In this document: piece after piece, positions 46,191 to 57,547 of the stretch | Numbering within the stretch: position 1 is the stretch's first letter | Layout of the letters: each line of letters starts with the position of its first letter | From: Ramazzottius varieornatus | Taxonomy: Eukaryota > Tardigrada > Eutardigrada > Parachela > Ramazzottiidae | Assembly: GCA_001949185.1 (NCBI GenBank) | Contig: BDGG01000002.1 | Coordinates: 8,665,990-8,729,989 of the forward strand | Direction: 5' to 3' | Length of the DNA stretch: 64,000 nt | Program-made: the position numbers and the translations under genes | Notes under the pieces: generated by a model | The model's database searches: none | Seen by the model: only the letters and a program-made list of their open reading frames with translations | Told to the model about the DNA's origin: nothing

Positions 46191-46689
46191 GTGGAGATCC
46201 TCAGCTCGGTCGTGTACCTGCTAGGCCCCATTTCTGTGACCTTTAACCACGCTATCTTCGGACTGGTTCCTGCAGATATCGGCTTGTACGCCAACTGCGC
46301 CCTGGCCTCTCAACGTTACCGCTTGATTCCAGTCTTTTTCCCTCATCAATTCCGTCATACTGCCGCGCGCGGTGCAACTCGCTGCTTTTCTCGCTGTTCC
46401 GTGAATTCTATCTCTCCTCATCCATTCCCATCTGCGCCTGCAGCCAAATGCATCCACCTCTGCCTACCCTCAGCGTGGCTTACACTCTGTTGCTGAGCAC
46501 AACTGTAATCAGCCTTCGGAAGAAGATGAAGAAAGCGCAACGAGGGACGAATAGACATGCAGCGAAGACGCCTGTATAGTTCTCGTGGACTCTTTATTTC
46601 TCACGGCATATTGTGAAGATCTGCGTAATTCCAGGAACAACGTCCACCCATGGCGAACATGGGGCTGACGGCTCATGTGGCGCGGAGCG

Positions 46690-47300
46690 CTGGAAAGAGG
46701 AGACAGGTGCCGATTTAGCACAGCGAGCCAAGTTGAAAAGATCTGGGATCGCCCGTTACTTCTGTCATCTTTCTTCCGACCACCTCAAACAGCTCCGTTG
46801 CACGATGTGTCCATGGTCCAAGGGTCTCCGGACCAATAGGGCAGAAAAGGAACGGACTTCCGATGTCCTGGTACTTCGTAATCTCTCTTCTATCGCGGCA
46901 TCGGCAGCTGGTTCGGCTTCAGCCGTCGACATTGCCAAGTTGGTCAGCGCCAAGGTATCGGCTACTGTGACATCTACACGAGCTCCTTACCGTTCTTCTC
47001 AGGAACTTGCATCGTGCCGTCCGGGCGTCTCTTGTCCTTCCTGAAAGATCCCTGGAGGTTCAAGGATGGGCGGAATCTGCGCTGCTTTTAGGGCTTTTTT
47101 GAGCGACTCGTTTAATGCACGGTGTCGGCTGTAACGACCGCCAGTAAACTTGCAGCTCACACCTGTGCTGACCGTATTCAACCATGTTGTCTCCGCAGCG
47201 ACGCGTATGTGCCCAGCAAGGCTTGGCGCCTGTAAGCATACAACGCTGATTTAGAAGGCGTTGCTCCAACAGGTTACCCAGGGTGGGTGACGGAAGAGCG
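46690..47300 (-). mobile_element. Decayed LINE (non-LTR retrotransposon) reverse-transcriptase C-terminal fragment
   Basis: On the minus strand, split over all three frames, appear in order: RCGDNMVEYGQH; SCKFTGGRYSRHRALNESLKK followed by IPPILEPPGI; DVTVADTLALTNLA and AAIEERL; and KYQDIGSPFLFCPIGPETLG, followed by LFEVVGRKMTEVTGDPRS. This order (Cys/His motif, HxALN, LEP.G, VTV.DTLA, KY..I, ETLG, TG.PRS) is that of the region after the polymerase core in many LINE-type elements. Several frame changes and stops show it is dead. Confidence 0.7.
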
Positions 47301-47777
47301 TGGAGCTAAGAACTTGAGTTCTTCTCTGAAACTGTAATGACTCTCGTTTTATGGTTATCCGAAGCGGCACTTCCAACTGTCTTCATATGGAGGCAAGGTT
47401 TTAGCTGCGGGCAAAGTCAGGACGGGGTCCTTGTACCCATAAAAGTCATTCCAGAAAGAAATGTAGGAATCGTTATTTGATCCGGTTTCAGACCTTTCAT
47501 ACTGAACTGGGCTTTTCCCACTGGAACTGATGTCTGCAGAGAGTTCAGATATTTACGACACCTCTTCTTTTGCTAATCTCATACGCCTGATATTTTCTGC
47601 TGACGCAGGAGCGTCAAGGTAATTATTAACTTTGCCTCGACAGCCATTTCTGATTAATACAGATCCAGATTGACTAACCCGTTCCGTCCTAACTACTTCG
47701 TTCGCGTTGGTTTGCTATTAACAGTACACTTTTTCGACTATCTATATATCGCAAGGCTACTCTACGTCTGCAACGTC

Positions 47778-49508
47778 ATGTCAGTGCATAACGTAACAGA
47801 GCGAAGGAACCTGACCGCTTCTGACTCCACCCAAATCACCATAGTACTTTATTTGATGACCATTATTGGTTCCATTGCCACGACAGGAAACCTGAGCTTG
47901 CTCTTCGTCTCCTCAAACATCTTTTCTCTCGTCCTTCAGGCAGTCAGATTCTCGTAGCGAACCTGGCTCTAAGCTTCGCGCTGATCGGCTTCCCCTTAAC
48001 CCTCAGTTTTTACGACTCGGGCTTAAATGGTCATGGACTCTCGCCTGCCCTATGTAAGACCCAGCTTTTTGCCGTGTTTGTCTGCCTGTCTTCTTCGATG
48101 TGGACCAATGTCTGCTTGGGCTTCAATCGTTTGATTGCTATCTTTTTTCCTCATAATTACTCCTTCGTTGGCGGAAAGAAGTTCAACGGCACGCTGGTTG
48201 TCTCCAGTTGGGCCATTAGCCCGGGTCTCGTCTTGCCGATACCTTTCCTGGAAGGCGGTAGAGTCTATTACGCATCTCGTGGGTTATGCCTCAACTATCA
48301 GACGACAAATAGAAAGAGCAATCTGCTGTTCATGTTGTTCAGTGTGGTCCCATATGCGCTGATCAGCACGGCGTCAGTGGCTGTCATTTTCAAATCTGTT
48401 CGGATCTACAAGAACCGTCAGCAACAAGTCCGTGGCAATGGCGGTCGTGATGGTAAGGAATTCAAGCTGTTTAGCCGGCGCCTGCATGTGGCCAGAAGGC
48501 TCTTCTTCTCCTTTGTTTGGAGCTCCATGTGCCAACTGCCGGTCTTTCTGGTTGCAAGCTTCTTCCCGGACTGGCTCTTCGAATCACCGGTAAAATCAAG
48601 CTGGTTGAACTTTACTATAGCGCTGAAGTACGTGGGGAACCCGGTAAGTATGCCTAATCGTTGCCATGTTGCGATAATAGAGCCTGGAAAGTACAATTCG
48701 CGTAACGCTTCCATTTGATTTCGAGGTTTGGTTACTTTGTAGCCAGTTAAGTGCCGTGCCTCCAAGTGTAAGGCCGAAGAAATTTGTTTTCAGGACTAGT
48801 CACAATATTTCTTTGCCAAGACTAATATTTACGCTGGTTTCCGCTATACCATATTGCGAGTGCAATACTGTAGACAGAACACTCAGACGAAACTTATGGT
48901 GAGCCGCGCGACTCAAAACTCAAAAGTGGATGCGCGGTGAGACACTTTTTTCCGCGCATCCACCCGCGGACTATAACATGACTTTCACCGCGGTTACAAA
49001 CTAGTTTCTCCGCGCATCCATGCGCGGTATAGTCGACTTTATCCGGCGAGTGCATGCACGGATCAAATGCTTGTTCCGCGCATCCATGCGTAGTTAACTA
49101 ATTTTCCGCGCATGGGAGCGCGCATAAAGTCAGTTTCTCCGCGCATCCACCAGCGGATAAAGTCGACTGACCCGCGCATCCATACGCGGAAAAAGTAATT
49201 TCCTCGTGCACCCACCCGCGGTGAATTCACTGTTGACTTTTGGATCGCGCGCCTCACCATAGAAACTTGAAGGCAGAGGGATAGCGTTGGGGACATTGTG
49301 AACATACCCTACTGGTACGACATATGCTACTCCTACTCGTACCGTAACTGCGTGTATGTGTGCACACCAAGCTTTGGTCTATCGGGGACCAGCGCTTATT
49401 TTGCTTTTTTAACAGGTGATCTTTTTTGCAATGAGTAAAGACTACCGCCATGAACTACGACGACTAATCCCAGGTCCCAAACTCGTGCAACCACAATCCT
49501 CGTGGTAG
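47778..49508 (+). pseudogene. Class A GPCR, tandem paralogue 1, with a frameshift in TM1
   Basis: The start MSVHNVTERRNLT has N-glycosylation sites. TM1 begins IVLYLMTIIGSIATTGNLSLL, then the frame is lost near 47905; LRLLKHLFSRPSGSQILVAN continues in another frame. From 47946 to 48643 the frame is intact: TM2 NLALSFALIGFPLTLSF, TM3 ending FNRLIAIFFPHNY (NRLIA in place of DRY), TM4, GLCLNYQT in loop 2, TM5 LLFMLFSVVPYALISTASVAV, TM6 LFFSFVWSSMCQLPVFLVAS and TM7 FTIALKYVGNP. The last exon, 49416-49508 (VIFFAMSKDYRHELRRLI), follows a 772-bp intron that contains the repeat element at 48895-49262. If the shift is a sequencing error, this is a working gene. Confidence 0.8.
48895..49262. mobile_element. 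Foldback/MITE-like element with internal GC-rich tandem hairpins
   Basis: Ends are inverted: ATGGTGAGCCGCGCGA at the left and, reversed, ATGGTGAGGCGCGCGA at the right, both followed by CAAAA and A.GTG blocks. Inside are six copies of CCGCGCATCC-like motifs (about 48952, 49010, 49075, 49105, 49138 and 49172), several followed by ATGCGCGG, so that each can fold. It lies in the last intron of GPCR paralogue 1. Confidence 0.7.
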
Positions 49509-50348
49509 CGCTACTGCCGCTGCGCAGCTCCACATGCGGAAACGCAGCTATTACCCACTGCAGACGCCCTGTTCCAGCTGAAGAGCGAGCAGCAAAGAAA
49601 GTCAACCAGCACTCGGGCATAAAGAGTCTAATGCTTCGCGGCAGTGTTGAGGAAGATTTTTGATATCGCAAAGTCGACGTCTTTTCACAGCCGCCAAGGC
49701 ATACGATCAAAGCCAGGTCCTTCCAGCCCAATTCGAATTTCATCTCGCAAGATTTCATGGTGACCGCGGCACGCTGGTGCCAAAGGGTGGATGCTCCCTG
49801 TGGATCCCTGTCCGCTTTACAGGGTTTGCACTTCGCGGATCATGAGGACAAGCGGAAAGCCATGGCAAGTGCAGACCTTATCGTTCATGCAGCCTCTGAT
49901 GACTGCCAATTACCGCAGACGTCCAAGCAATGTACTTGCAGCGATTGGCACCTTTGATGCAGACTGGTTAGACGCAAGGCGCACTTTATGTACAAATCCA
50001 GCCATGGTTAATCACGCCTGCAGGTTTGCCCCAGCGAAGGCCGTAAAAAGGCCGATTATCTATAAAGGTATACGTCGCCTGGCTGGATTTCTGTGATCCT
50101 GTAACAGATTGTTATTAAAAGCCTTGTCCCGCGGGTGCAAATGACGCCAGTGCAATAGGGAGACGGTATGCCGTTCCTTTTCCTAGCCCATGTTGCAGTC
50201 CAGTATACCTGACTGCTCATATGCTGTTACAGATTACTTCCCTGATACCGTATGCCACGTAGTGCCTCAAGTTTACCTACTTGTAAGTATCACTTTATAC
50301 AGAATCGTATTCGCGACTTTTTTCGGTCCTTGGCTTCACCAGTGAAGC
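49509..50348. other. Intergenic between the two GPCR genes
   Basis: No coding exon or repeat recognised. Confidence 0.5.
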
Positions 50349-51432
50349 ATGCGGAAAATGGACTTTGGTGCAAGGGGAAACTCAACTGGCTTTGAAAAGT
50401 CTGGAAACGAAACTAGCACAGCAGCCTTGTATGTGATGACAGTTATCGGTTGTATGGCGTTGATTGAAAACCTTGTCTTGCTTGTGGTCGTTGTGAGGTA
50501 TGCCTACACCCGCCACTATGGCAGTCAGGTCCTCGTAGCGAACCTGGTCCTCTCCTTCGTTCTCCTCAGCTTGCCCTTGACCTTGAGCCTTTACGACTCT
50601 GATGCCAAGGACCATGGGCTATCTGCTACTTTGTGCACCAATCTTCTCTTCACTCTGTATGTCTGCCTGTCGGTGTCAATGTGGACCAATGTCTGCTTGA
50701 GTTTCAACCGCCTCATCGCCATCTTCCGTCCTCACAAGTACTCCGCCATAACAGGTCGCAAGTTCAATTTGGCGTTGGTGGCGCTGTGCTGGCTCCTTAG
50801 TTGCTTGATTGTCATACCCATTCCCTTTCTCAAAGGAGGGAAAGTTTACCACCCACCGCGTGGCTTGTGTCTCAACTATCAGACGCTGGACAGAAAGATT
50901 GATTTGTTGTTCGGGCTCTTCACTGTTGCGCCTTACGCCTTGATTAGTGGGGCATCAGTGGGGGTTGTCGTGAGATCCCTTCGCATTCACCGCCATCGCC
51001 AGCAGCAAATTGATACCGTTGTGTTAGCGGAGGTGCACGACAGACAGTTTCGTCTCTTCAACCGCAGGTTACATGTGGCAAAGATGCTATTTTTCTCGTT
51101 CGTCTGGAGTTCAGCCTGCCAGCTACCGGCTTTCATAGCCATGATGTTCTTCCCTGACTGGATTTTCCACTCGCCGGTTGCGTCAGGCTGGATTAATTGT
51201 ACGATAGCCCTGGAGTATGCCGGGAACCCGGTAAGATGCTCAGTGTGTGTTGCGTCATGCTCTGACACCAGATAAGAACATGCCACTCTTATGACAGCTA
51301 ATCTTCTTCGCCATGAGCAAAGATTACCGCGATGGGCTTCAGCGCCTCATCCAACGGACTCCAGCCTGTTCACGTGCTAGTAATGTGGAAACTCGGTCCT
51401 CATTATCCAGGCGCCTTCAGCCGGTGGTGTGA
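50349..51432 (+). CDS. Class A (rhodopsin-like) GPCR, tandem paralogue 2, 338 aa
   Basis: Exons 50349-51230 and 51298-51432 (882 and 135 nt, phase 0). The N-terminus has NST and NET sequons. Seven hydrophobic segments: LYVMTVIGCMALIENLVLLV, VLVANLVLSFVLLSLPLTL, the TM3 segment ending VCLSFNRLIAIF, LALVALCWLLSCLIVIPIPF, LLFGLFTVAPYALISGASVG, MLFFSFVWSSACQLPAFIAM and INCTIALEYAGNPLIFFAM. The DRY box is NRLIA and TM7 has NP followed by LIFF. Conserved disulfide cysteines lie in the TM3 start and in GLCLNYQT. The NR-type box and short tail recall the Tre1/Moody group, but the ligand is unknown. Two-exon structure and sequence are shared with paralogue 1 to the left. Confidence 0.88.
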
Positions 51433-51884
51433 GGCAAAATTGCCTTCACTTCACTGGCATTCCGCACCAGGACGGGCAAGCATATATACCAGAGCACAGG
51501 GAAACAACATCACTTCTAGCAGTGCCTATTTGGTAGTCCCCCAGCTGTATAGCACGGTAAAACCAGCTTTATGGGAAATAAAAATGAGTACTAATCAACG
51601 ATCAAAACACAGAGTTTTTGTTACGTTGATACGGTGGGATTGATTACGGTCTGATGCTACGTTGGTACGGTCTAATGCGGCATTGCATCAGACTGAGAGT
51701 GCCGGGATTTTACAACGGGCGCGTAACGTTGCTACATGCACTTCGACATGTCAGCGCACCCAGGGGCGTGCAGTTGCTGTGCACTGGTACCAGTACGGTG
51801 TGTGTATGTGCGTGTCGCACCCATGCTTTAAAGTCTGAGTTCTCATCATCCGCAATACAGTTTCTCTTTTAGTCAAGTTGCGAC

Positions 51885-52081
51885 CAGTGTTGATTTCAGT
51901 CTGGCATAATTTACTTGCTTAACGATCAATCAAGCGACACAAGTCAACTAAAGACTGATATAGAAAACTGATATAAAAACTGAGTTGCAAAAGCTAGTTT
52001 TCACTATTCAGTCTCAATGGAACAGTTGTACTTGATTAATCGAACGGCCGGAATTTATGCCCGAGACTGAAATCAACACTG
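51885..52081. mobile_element. 197-bp hAT-type MITE with 8-bp TSD
   Basis: Terminal inverted repeats CAGTGTTGATTTCAGTCT (left) and AGACTGAAATCAACACTG (right) are perfect over 18 bp. The direct repeat GTTGCGAC flanks at 51877-51884 and 52082-52089. The 8-bp duplication and CAGTG end are typical of hAT non-autonomous elements. Confidence 0.92.
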
Positions 52082-52530
52082 GTTGCGACGTCATCGTGTT
52101 CGTAGGCGTGTCTGATTACCCCCGGCCGTTACCTCAATCAGGTTTGAGAGTATATTTCCACATTTCCGATGTTATCGTGCTATACAGCTGGGGGACTGTC
52201 AATGAATAGGCACTGCTTCTAGTGTTTTCACTGCAGTGCAGGCGTTGTTGGAAAACCGTTGACACAGCGTAGACAATCAACCGTAAATATAACTCGGGGC
52301 CAACTTTGGTTGCTGATTGTACTTTAGCTTTTGATTGGCAGGGCCGACTTCGACCACGTGCTTCTTGCGTACAGTGTGCGGTCTTAAGACACGTGGTCAA
52401 AGTCCGCCCCGTCAATCAAGGATCCGATCAACCGCAACAGCTGTTGGTGCGATAGTGCTACCAAATTATCGCGCACTCTGCCACGTGATGAGTCATCGTT
52501 GCCCATTTTGATCAGATGTTATCAGTCTAG

Positions 52531-54923
52531 CAGAGCATAAAAATGGTCCGTTAAGCGGAACTGAACTTCAATTAACGGAAGTTTCGGTCCGCTTCCGTTC
52601 TGGAATACCCGAAATTATTTCCGCTTTTTCCGTTCGGTTTCTGATAGGATGACGTTCCGCCCGTTCCGTTCTGATCGGACTGGCTGTTAGAAAATCAAAT
52701 AATTACGTAACACGGCCGCATAGCAGAGCACGTAAGCTATAGTTAAATACGGCTTGAATTCTGACCATCGCGCAACTCATTGAGCAAGTCGCTGGGTTGT
52801 ATCACAGATTCCTATGTATTCTGAATCGACTTGCATTAGTTTGGTTTTGGATTTAGTCCGCTGGTTTTGATATCGTCTCTTAATCTACCACGTCGCTGGC
52901 AGGCTGGATCATGTAAGTGTAGCTCATATTCGGTTAGATACGTTAAGATAATAGTGGTTTTGTAGGTCGGGACAGAGTTCGGGCGATGGAGGTGAAGTGG
53001 AGCTGATAGATCTGACCGGCGAAGCCTTGAAGAAGCGAGGTAGCGATTCAAAGCGAGCTGCGAAGAAAGTTAAGGCGTCAACCTCACTGCAGCTAAGAGG
53101 ACTTGAGGTAGCCGAGGTATAACGCGGCATCAAAGATGAGTCTTTGGCGACCAAAGAGAATGTGAGTGGGGGAAGTGCCGTGTGGGAAAATTTCTTACGA
53201 GTAGTCACAGTGGATACAGACGAGGTGCTGAACTTCGTTGCCTGTAAGAACTGCACTCAAGTGTACACTTTTTAGCAACAAGACTGGAACAACCTCGCTA
53301 TTACATCATTCAGCCAAGTGTAAGGAGAAAGCCGCAGGTTCGATACAGCAGTATCTGAAGGTCGGAGTAACGACGAGAGAAAAGCAACTCATGTCGGAAG
53401 CTCTTGCAAAGTAATATTGAAATTGCTAATTTGATCTTACGTTATTGTTTGACGGATTTTGATGTGTGCTATTGTTCAAAGATGCTGTGCTTTGGATTCT
53501 CAAGCATTTCGAGTTTGCGAAGGAAAAGGATTCGAGCTGATGATTGACACGGTGTTGGAGATAGCAAAAAAGCATAAAGGAGCTCCTTTTCCTGCTCGCG
53601 AACTTCTTCCATCTGCTACCACCGTTAGCACCAGCGTGACCAACCAAGCTAAAGCTCTACGGAAGATAAGTGTTCTAAAGCTGAAAAAGATCCTTCGAAC
53701 CAGAGGTGTCTGTATCAGCGTAGATGGATGGACGGAAGACTACACAAAGACCAAGTTCGTCCAATTCATCATCCATTACATACAGGACTGCATTCTAAAG
53801 GAAGAGCTGATTACTATATCTGAGTTCGATGCGACTAAGAGTCAGACAGGTAAGTTTAGATCTTACTCCTAATCAAAAGCATTGTCGGATTACGGGCTGG
53901 TGTTTTGCAGCTGGAGCAGTTCGTGACTTTGTGTTTAAGACTTTGGCAGACATTTGCATCTCAGAAGAAGAATGCGCGGACGTTACGTACATAACAGATG
54001 CTGCTGCTACTATGATTACTGCCTTCAGAGTTCCAAATAGAACCATTCTTGAACGTGTCAGCTGTGCTTGTCATATGCTCAACACATGCTTACAAAACTC
54101 AGTTAACCGGAAGCCAAATTCGCAGTTCAAACTGAGTGATGAAAGAGTTCCGATTTCAACCTTGATTCAGTCCTGTAAGTCGCTGGTAACGTACTGCAAG
54201 CAAGCCTATCTTAGCCGCCGTCTGTCGGTTGCCCCTGTTCAAGCGGTCGAAACGCGGTGGAACTCCAACCTGGACATGCTGGTTTCCATTATGCGGCTCT
54301 ACCCAGAACTCAAAGACATCTTGCAAGGAAGAGATGAAAGAAACCGACTTCCGGGACCTGTCGACTTTCTCCGTGCTGTGGTTGAGCTGCTGCGACCCTT
54401 CAAGACTGCCACGTTGGCTCTAGAGTCATCGAGCATGCCGACGATACACCTGGTTGTACCTTTCTTCATCAAAATCCGGACGCACGTCAGTCAGCCAATT
54501 TCTGAAGAGTTCCGATACTTACTCCAGTACAGCGCTCTTGTGGCATATCAGGTAAGATTAAACTTCTTTGACACCACATGACATGTTTCTCAGTCACTGA
54601 CGAACTTCCGTATTTGCAGAAACAGCTTAAAAAAGTCTGTGACGCTAAACTGGTCGTTGACGAACTACACAAAGCAGCAGTGTTTCTCAATCCAGCCATG
54701 AAAGGTCTCCTGATGTACCCTACCGCTGAACAAAGTGCGATTATCAATGGCGTGCAGAAAATGTGCGGAACAACCAGCTTTAGTTTCAGTTCCGAACATC
54801 GAAGTCTTCCGTTCAGTTCCGTTAAAAAAATTGCGATTGCTTTCCGCTCGTTTCCGTTTTCGTTTTCGTTTTTTTGGAAAATGTGGATTTGGTTTCCGGT
54901 TTATCGAACGGTTTTATGCTCTG
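52531..54923 (+). mobile_element. hAT transposon, 2.39 kb, 12-bp TIRs, perfect 8-bp TSD
   Basis: Left end CAGAGCATAAAA at 52531 and right end TTTTATGCTCTG ending at 54923. The target duplication CAGTCTAG is at 52523-52530 and 54924-54931. Subterminal regions are rich in TTCCGTTC / CGGAA motifs on both sides. The interior carries a BED-finger hAT transposase gene on the plus strand. Confidence 0.95.
52960..54770 (+). pseudogene. hAT transposase with BED zinc finger, interrupted and C-terminally truncated
   Basis: The BED region VWENFLRVV, CKNCTQVYTF then LLHHSAKCKE (CxxC ... HxxxxC) needs a one-base shift at about 53270. A TAA occurs upstream at about 53120 in the same frame. The next exon holds GKGFELMIDTVLEIAKK, GVCISVDGWTEDYTKTKFV (DGWT, first catalytic Asp block) and HYIQDCILKEEL. 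After a short intron come VTYITDAAATMITAF (TDxAANM-like, second Asp), RVSCACHMLNTC (CxxH) and VETRWNSNLDML. After KQLKKVCDAKLVVDELHKAA the frame ends in GVQKM, just before the right end. The C-terminal dimerisation region expected in the family is absent. Not functional as it stands. Confidence 0.88.
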
Positions 54924-54931
54924 CAGTCTAG

Positions 54932-57540
54932 TCTTCCGCCTCTCACCCGGGCATCATTTACTGCTCACGTGGTTGAGTGCGCTATAATTTGGTAGCACTA
55001 AAGTGAAGAAGGTGCTTGTCTTCTCTTGATCAAAGTCCTTTGCTGTGCTTTGTATGCGCAACCCCTCTGCCACCGCAGTAACGTGTCCACAACCGGCACC
55101 TGCTGATAAAATTCAACCACGAGAAGATAAGCACTTCCTTCACTGAACTGAAGCACAAATTATAGCAAAGTATCCCACAAACCAAACCAGTAGGAATGCT
55201 CTATTTAAGCCACGGCAACGTCCCATTTCTACACAATGACTTCTTGACAAACGAACGCCGAAATTCGCCTTTTCGTCAAACTGAAATATGTCTAGTATAT
55301 AATGTACACGATATTGTTTCTCGTAAACGTCGACTTGGTTCCGGCATTATGGTTGCCCTTGCACAGCCTTATACAAGAAACGCGGCCAGGCACATCCATC
55401 TCGGTTAGAAGTTAGGAGAGAAACAGCAAAGGCGGGTACATTTAGTCGACCAGATTGTTATGAGTGACGAGGTCGTTATGAAGAACTACGCAGACTCTGT
55501 GAACACTCGGAAAAGCTATTGTTGGTGTGGTAGGCGATATTATGTGCAACCACGTAGTCGCTTACTTAATCTCGATCAACTAGCGTCCGAAAATGAATTA
55601 TTGGCAACTAGGTTGGCTACCCCCTGACTTTTGTAAACTGAAAACTCGCACGGCGCGTTTGGTGGAAGTTCCGAGACTTCCCGTAGCTGGACTGGTTTCA
55701 TTCCACTATGAAGAAGCCCCTGTCGGCCATGAGGACATTGAAAGGTCACAGAAGCTGCTTGGCGGTGAGAAGAAAATGTTTGAGAATCACGTAGTGGAGT
55801 AGCATGAGAATTATTTCCTACGTACAGGATGGATTAAGATATACCTGTCTCGTCCACCTCTCACCGTCCTCACACCAGACGAAGCCAGAGACTTATTGTA
55901 ACAGTGGAAAATTTCCACGGAGCAGCCAGTGATTTAACGAAAGATCTTGTCCAAAATATTTGATGTCGCTGCCGGAAGCTTGAAAAGGAATGGGAATTTG
56001 GGTTCAAGCGCACGTCAGCCAGTCTTCTTGTGGACCCGCGGTCCGTGAGGTTCTCTGGCTCACAATGGTAAAACAGGTCTCGGTCCACGCGATTTTAAGA
56101 CTTTTATTAGGGGGGCCCTATGCTGTTCCGTGAGATTTTCTGAAGCTTCGCTGGCCACATAGTCTGGTCCGTCAGATTTTCGGTCCCTGACGCGCGTTTG
56201 GTTGGGTTGAAAACTACGTAAGTCTTAATACTACAATCTTTTGGCTGATAGCTGTGGTAGGCGCTTTATAATGAAGTTGCTTGCTTACGCTGATCGCCGA
56301 ACCTGATGCGTTCACAAAGTCGACATTGTTGGCGTCGGAGTTAGGTGAAACGTGGTTGAAATAACACATCTCATAATTTATTCAACTTTAGAAACGGCTT
56401 TTGGGTTGTTACGACTAACCCACTGCTGGGTTGATTATTATGTACAGTATATAGCTCGCGGATCTTGTCTGAGAACCGGCAATGAAAGCAACATGCAGCG
56501 GCCTGTTGGTTATTGATTTGAGCACCCATCACATGATGACAATACGTCTTTCTTTCATCTTCGCTAAGTTTTACAGGAGAGACTCAATAGCCTGATCGAT
56601 AAAGTTGCGGCTCGTTGAATACCGTACATGGAATATCGACAAGCAGAGACACTGAAATCCACGTACAGGCAAGATTGGAAGCCTCACTGTATCAACAAGT
56701 TTACTGCGCGAACCATAACCGTATGAATGTTGTCGATGAATTGAACATGAGGCAACCGGGACACAATCCGGAAAGCGGAAGCGCATTGAGTTGGTCTTGT
56801 GAGTGTCGTCCGTGCAGCTGCCGTGGAGTTGATGGTGTAATTGTGAGGTGCAGCGGTCCCGTTGGCAGGTTCAGATACCCCTCCCCCCGTAGCAGAAAAG
56901 GGTCTTGCGGTGTTTCTTTCATTCCGCTCGTGTGGTTCTTCTTCCGTATATATCCGCCGTAACCGTTACTTTTCCAGCGGCCGGCTGGCTGCAGCTTATC
57001 GTGGTCCGGTCTCTGGCGAGAGGCTTCCGTCGCGCCTCTGTTCGGCAATCCAGTACTCCGATGAACCGGAAGGTCGGGTCAGTAGGCAGTTTCGGCAGGC
57101 GAACTGGTGGGCAACTATGCGCATTCGCCATCGGCATTTCCTAACATCGTCCTTATTAAGGTCAATGTTGTGGTACGCCTCGTACCGAGCTACGTATATT
57201 TTTCACACTACCTATGCCGATTTTCGACATACCGCCCAAGATTGCTGGGATCGCCAATACGATGTATTAGCTGAGCTCCATCACCGACTGCCTTCTGCTT
57301 TACTTTCTATCGTATGTCTGCGGGAGACTTTGGTAGTCACAACTTACAGGCCGGAGAAGTTAAGACAGCCGTTTTAGAGAAGTAACGACTTAACAACGCC
57401 GACTACACTAATTATAGTTTATTTCAACTTCTGTTGTTGTCCCGCAAGCCATGTATCAATGTTGTCCGAGTGTGTAGTACCGCCACAATTGTGCCACCAT
57501 GGACGTGCGCGCACATGCAGTACTTGAACCAAGCAGGGAT
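54932..57540. other. No recognised gene
   Basis: Includes open frames at 55593-55802 and 56862-57377 (171 codons) without known domains or consistent splice partners. No kinase-homology or cyclase sequence was found here on the minus strand, which matters for the receptor gene to the right. Confidence 0.4.
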
Positions 57541-57547
57541 ACAGTAA

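Noticed and set aside
48895-49262. Regularly repeated CCGCGCATCC motifs that could suggest a CRISPR array
   Set aside because: Repeats are imperfect and self-complementary with irregular spacing, lie inside an animal gene intron, and there are no cas genes.
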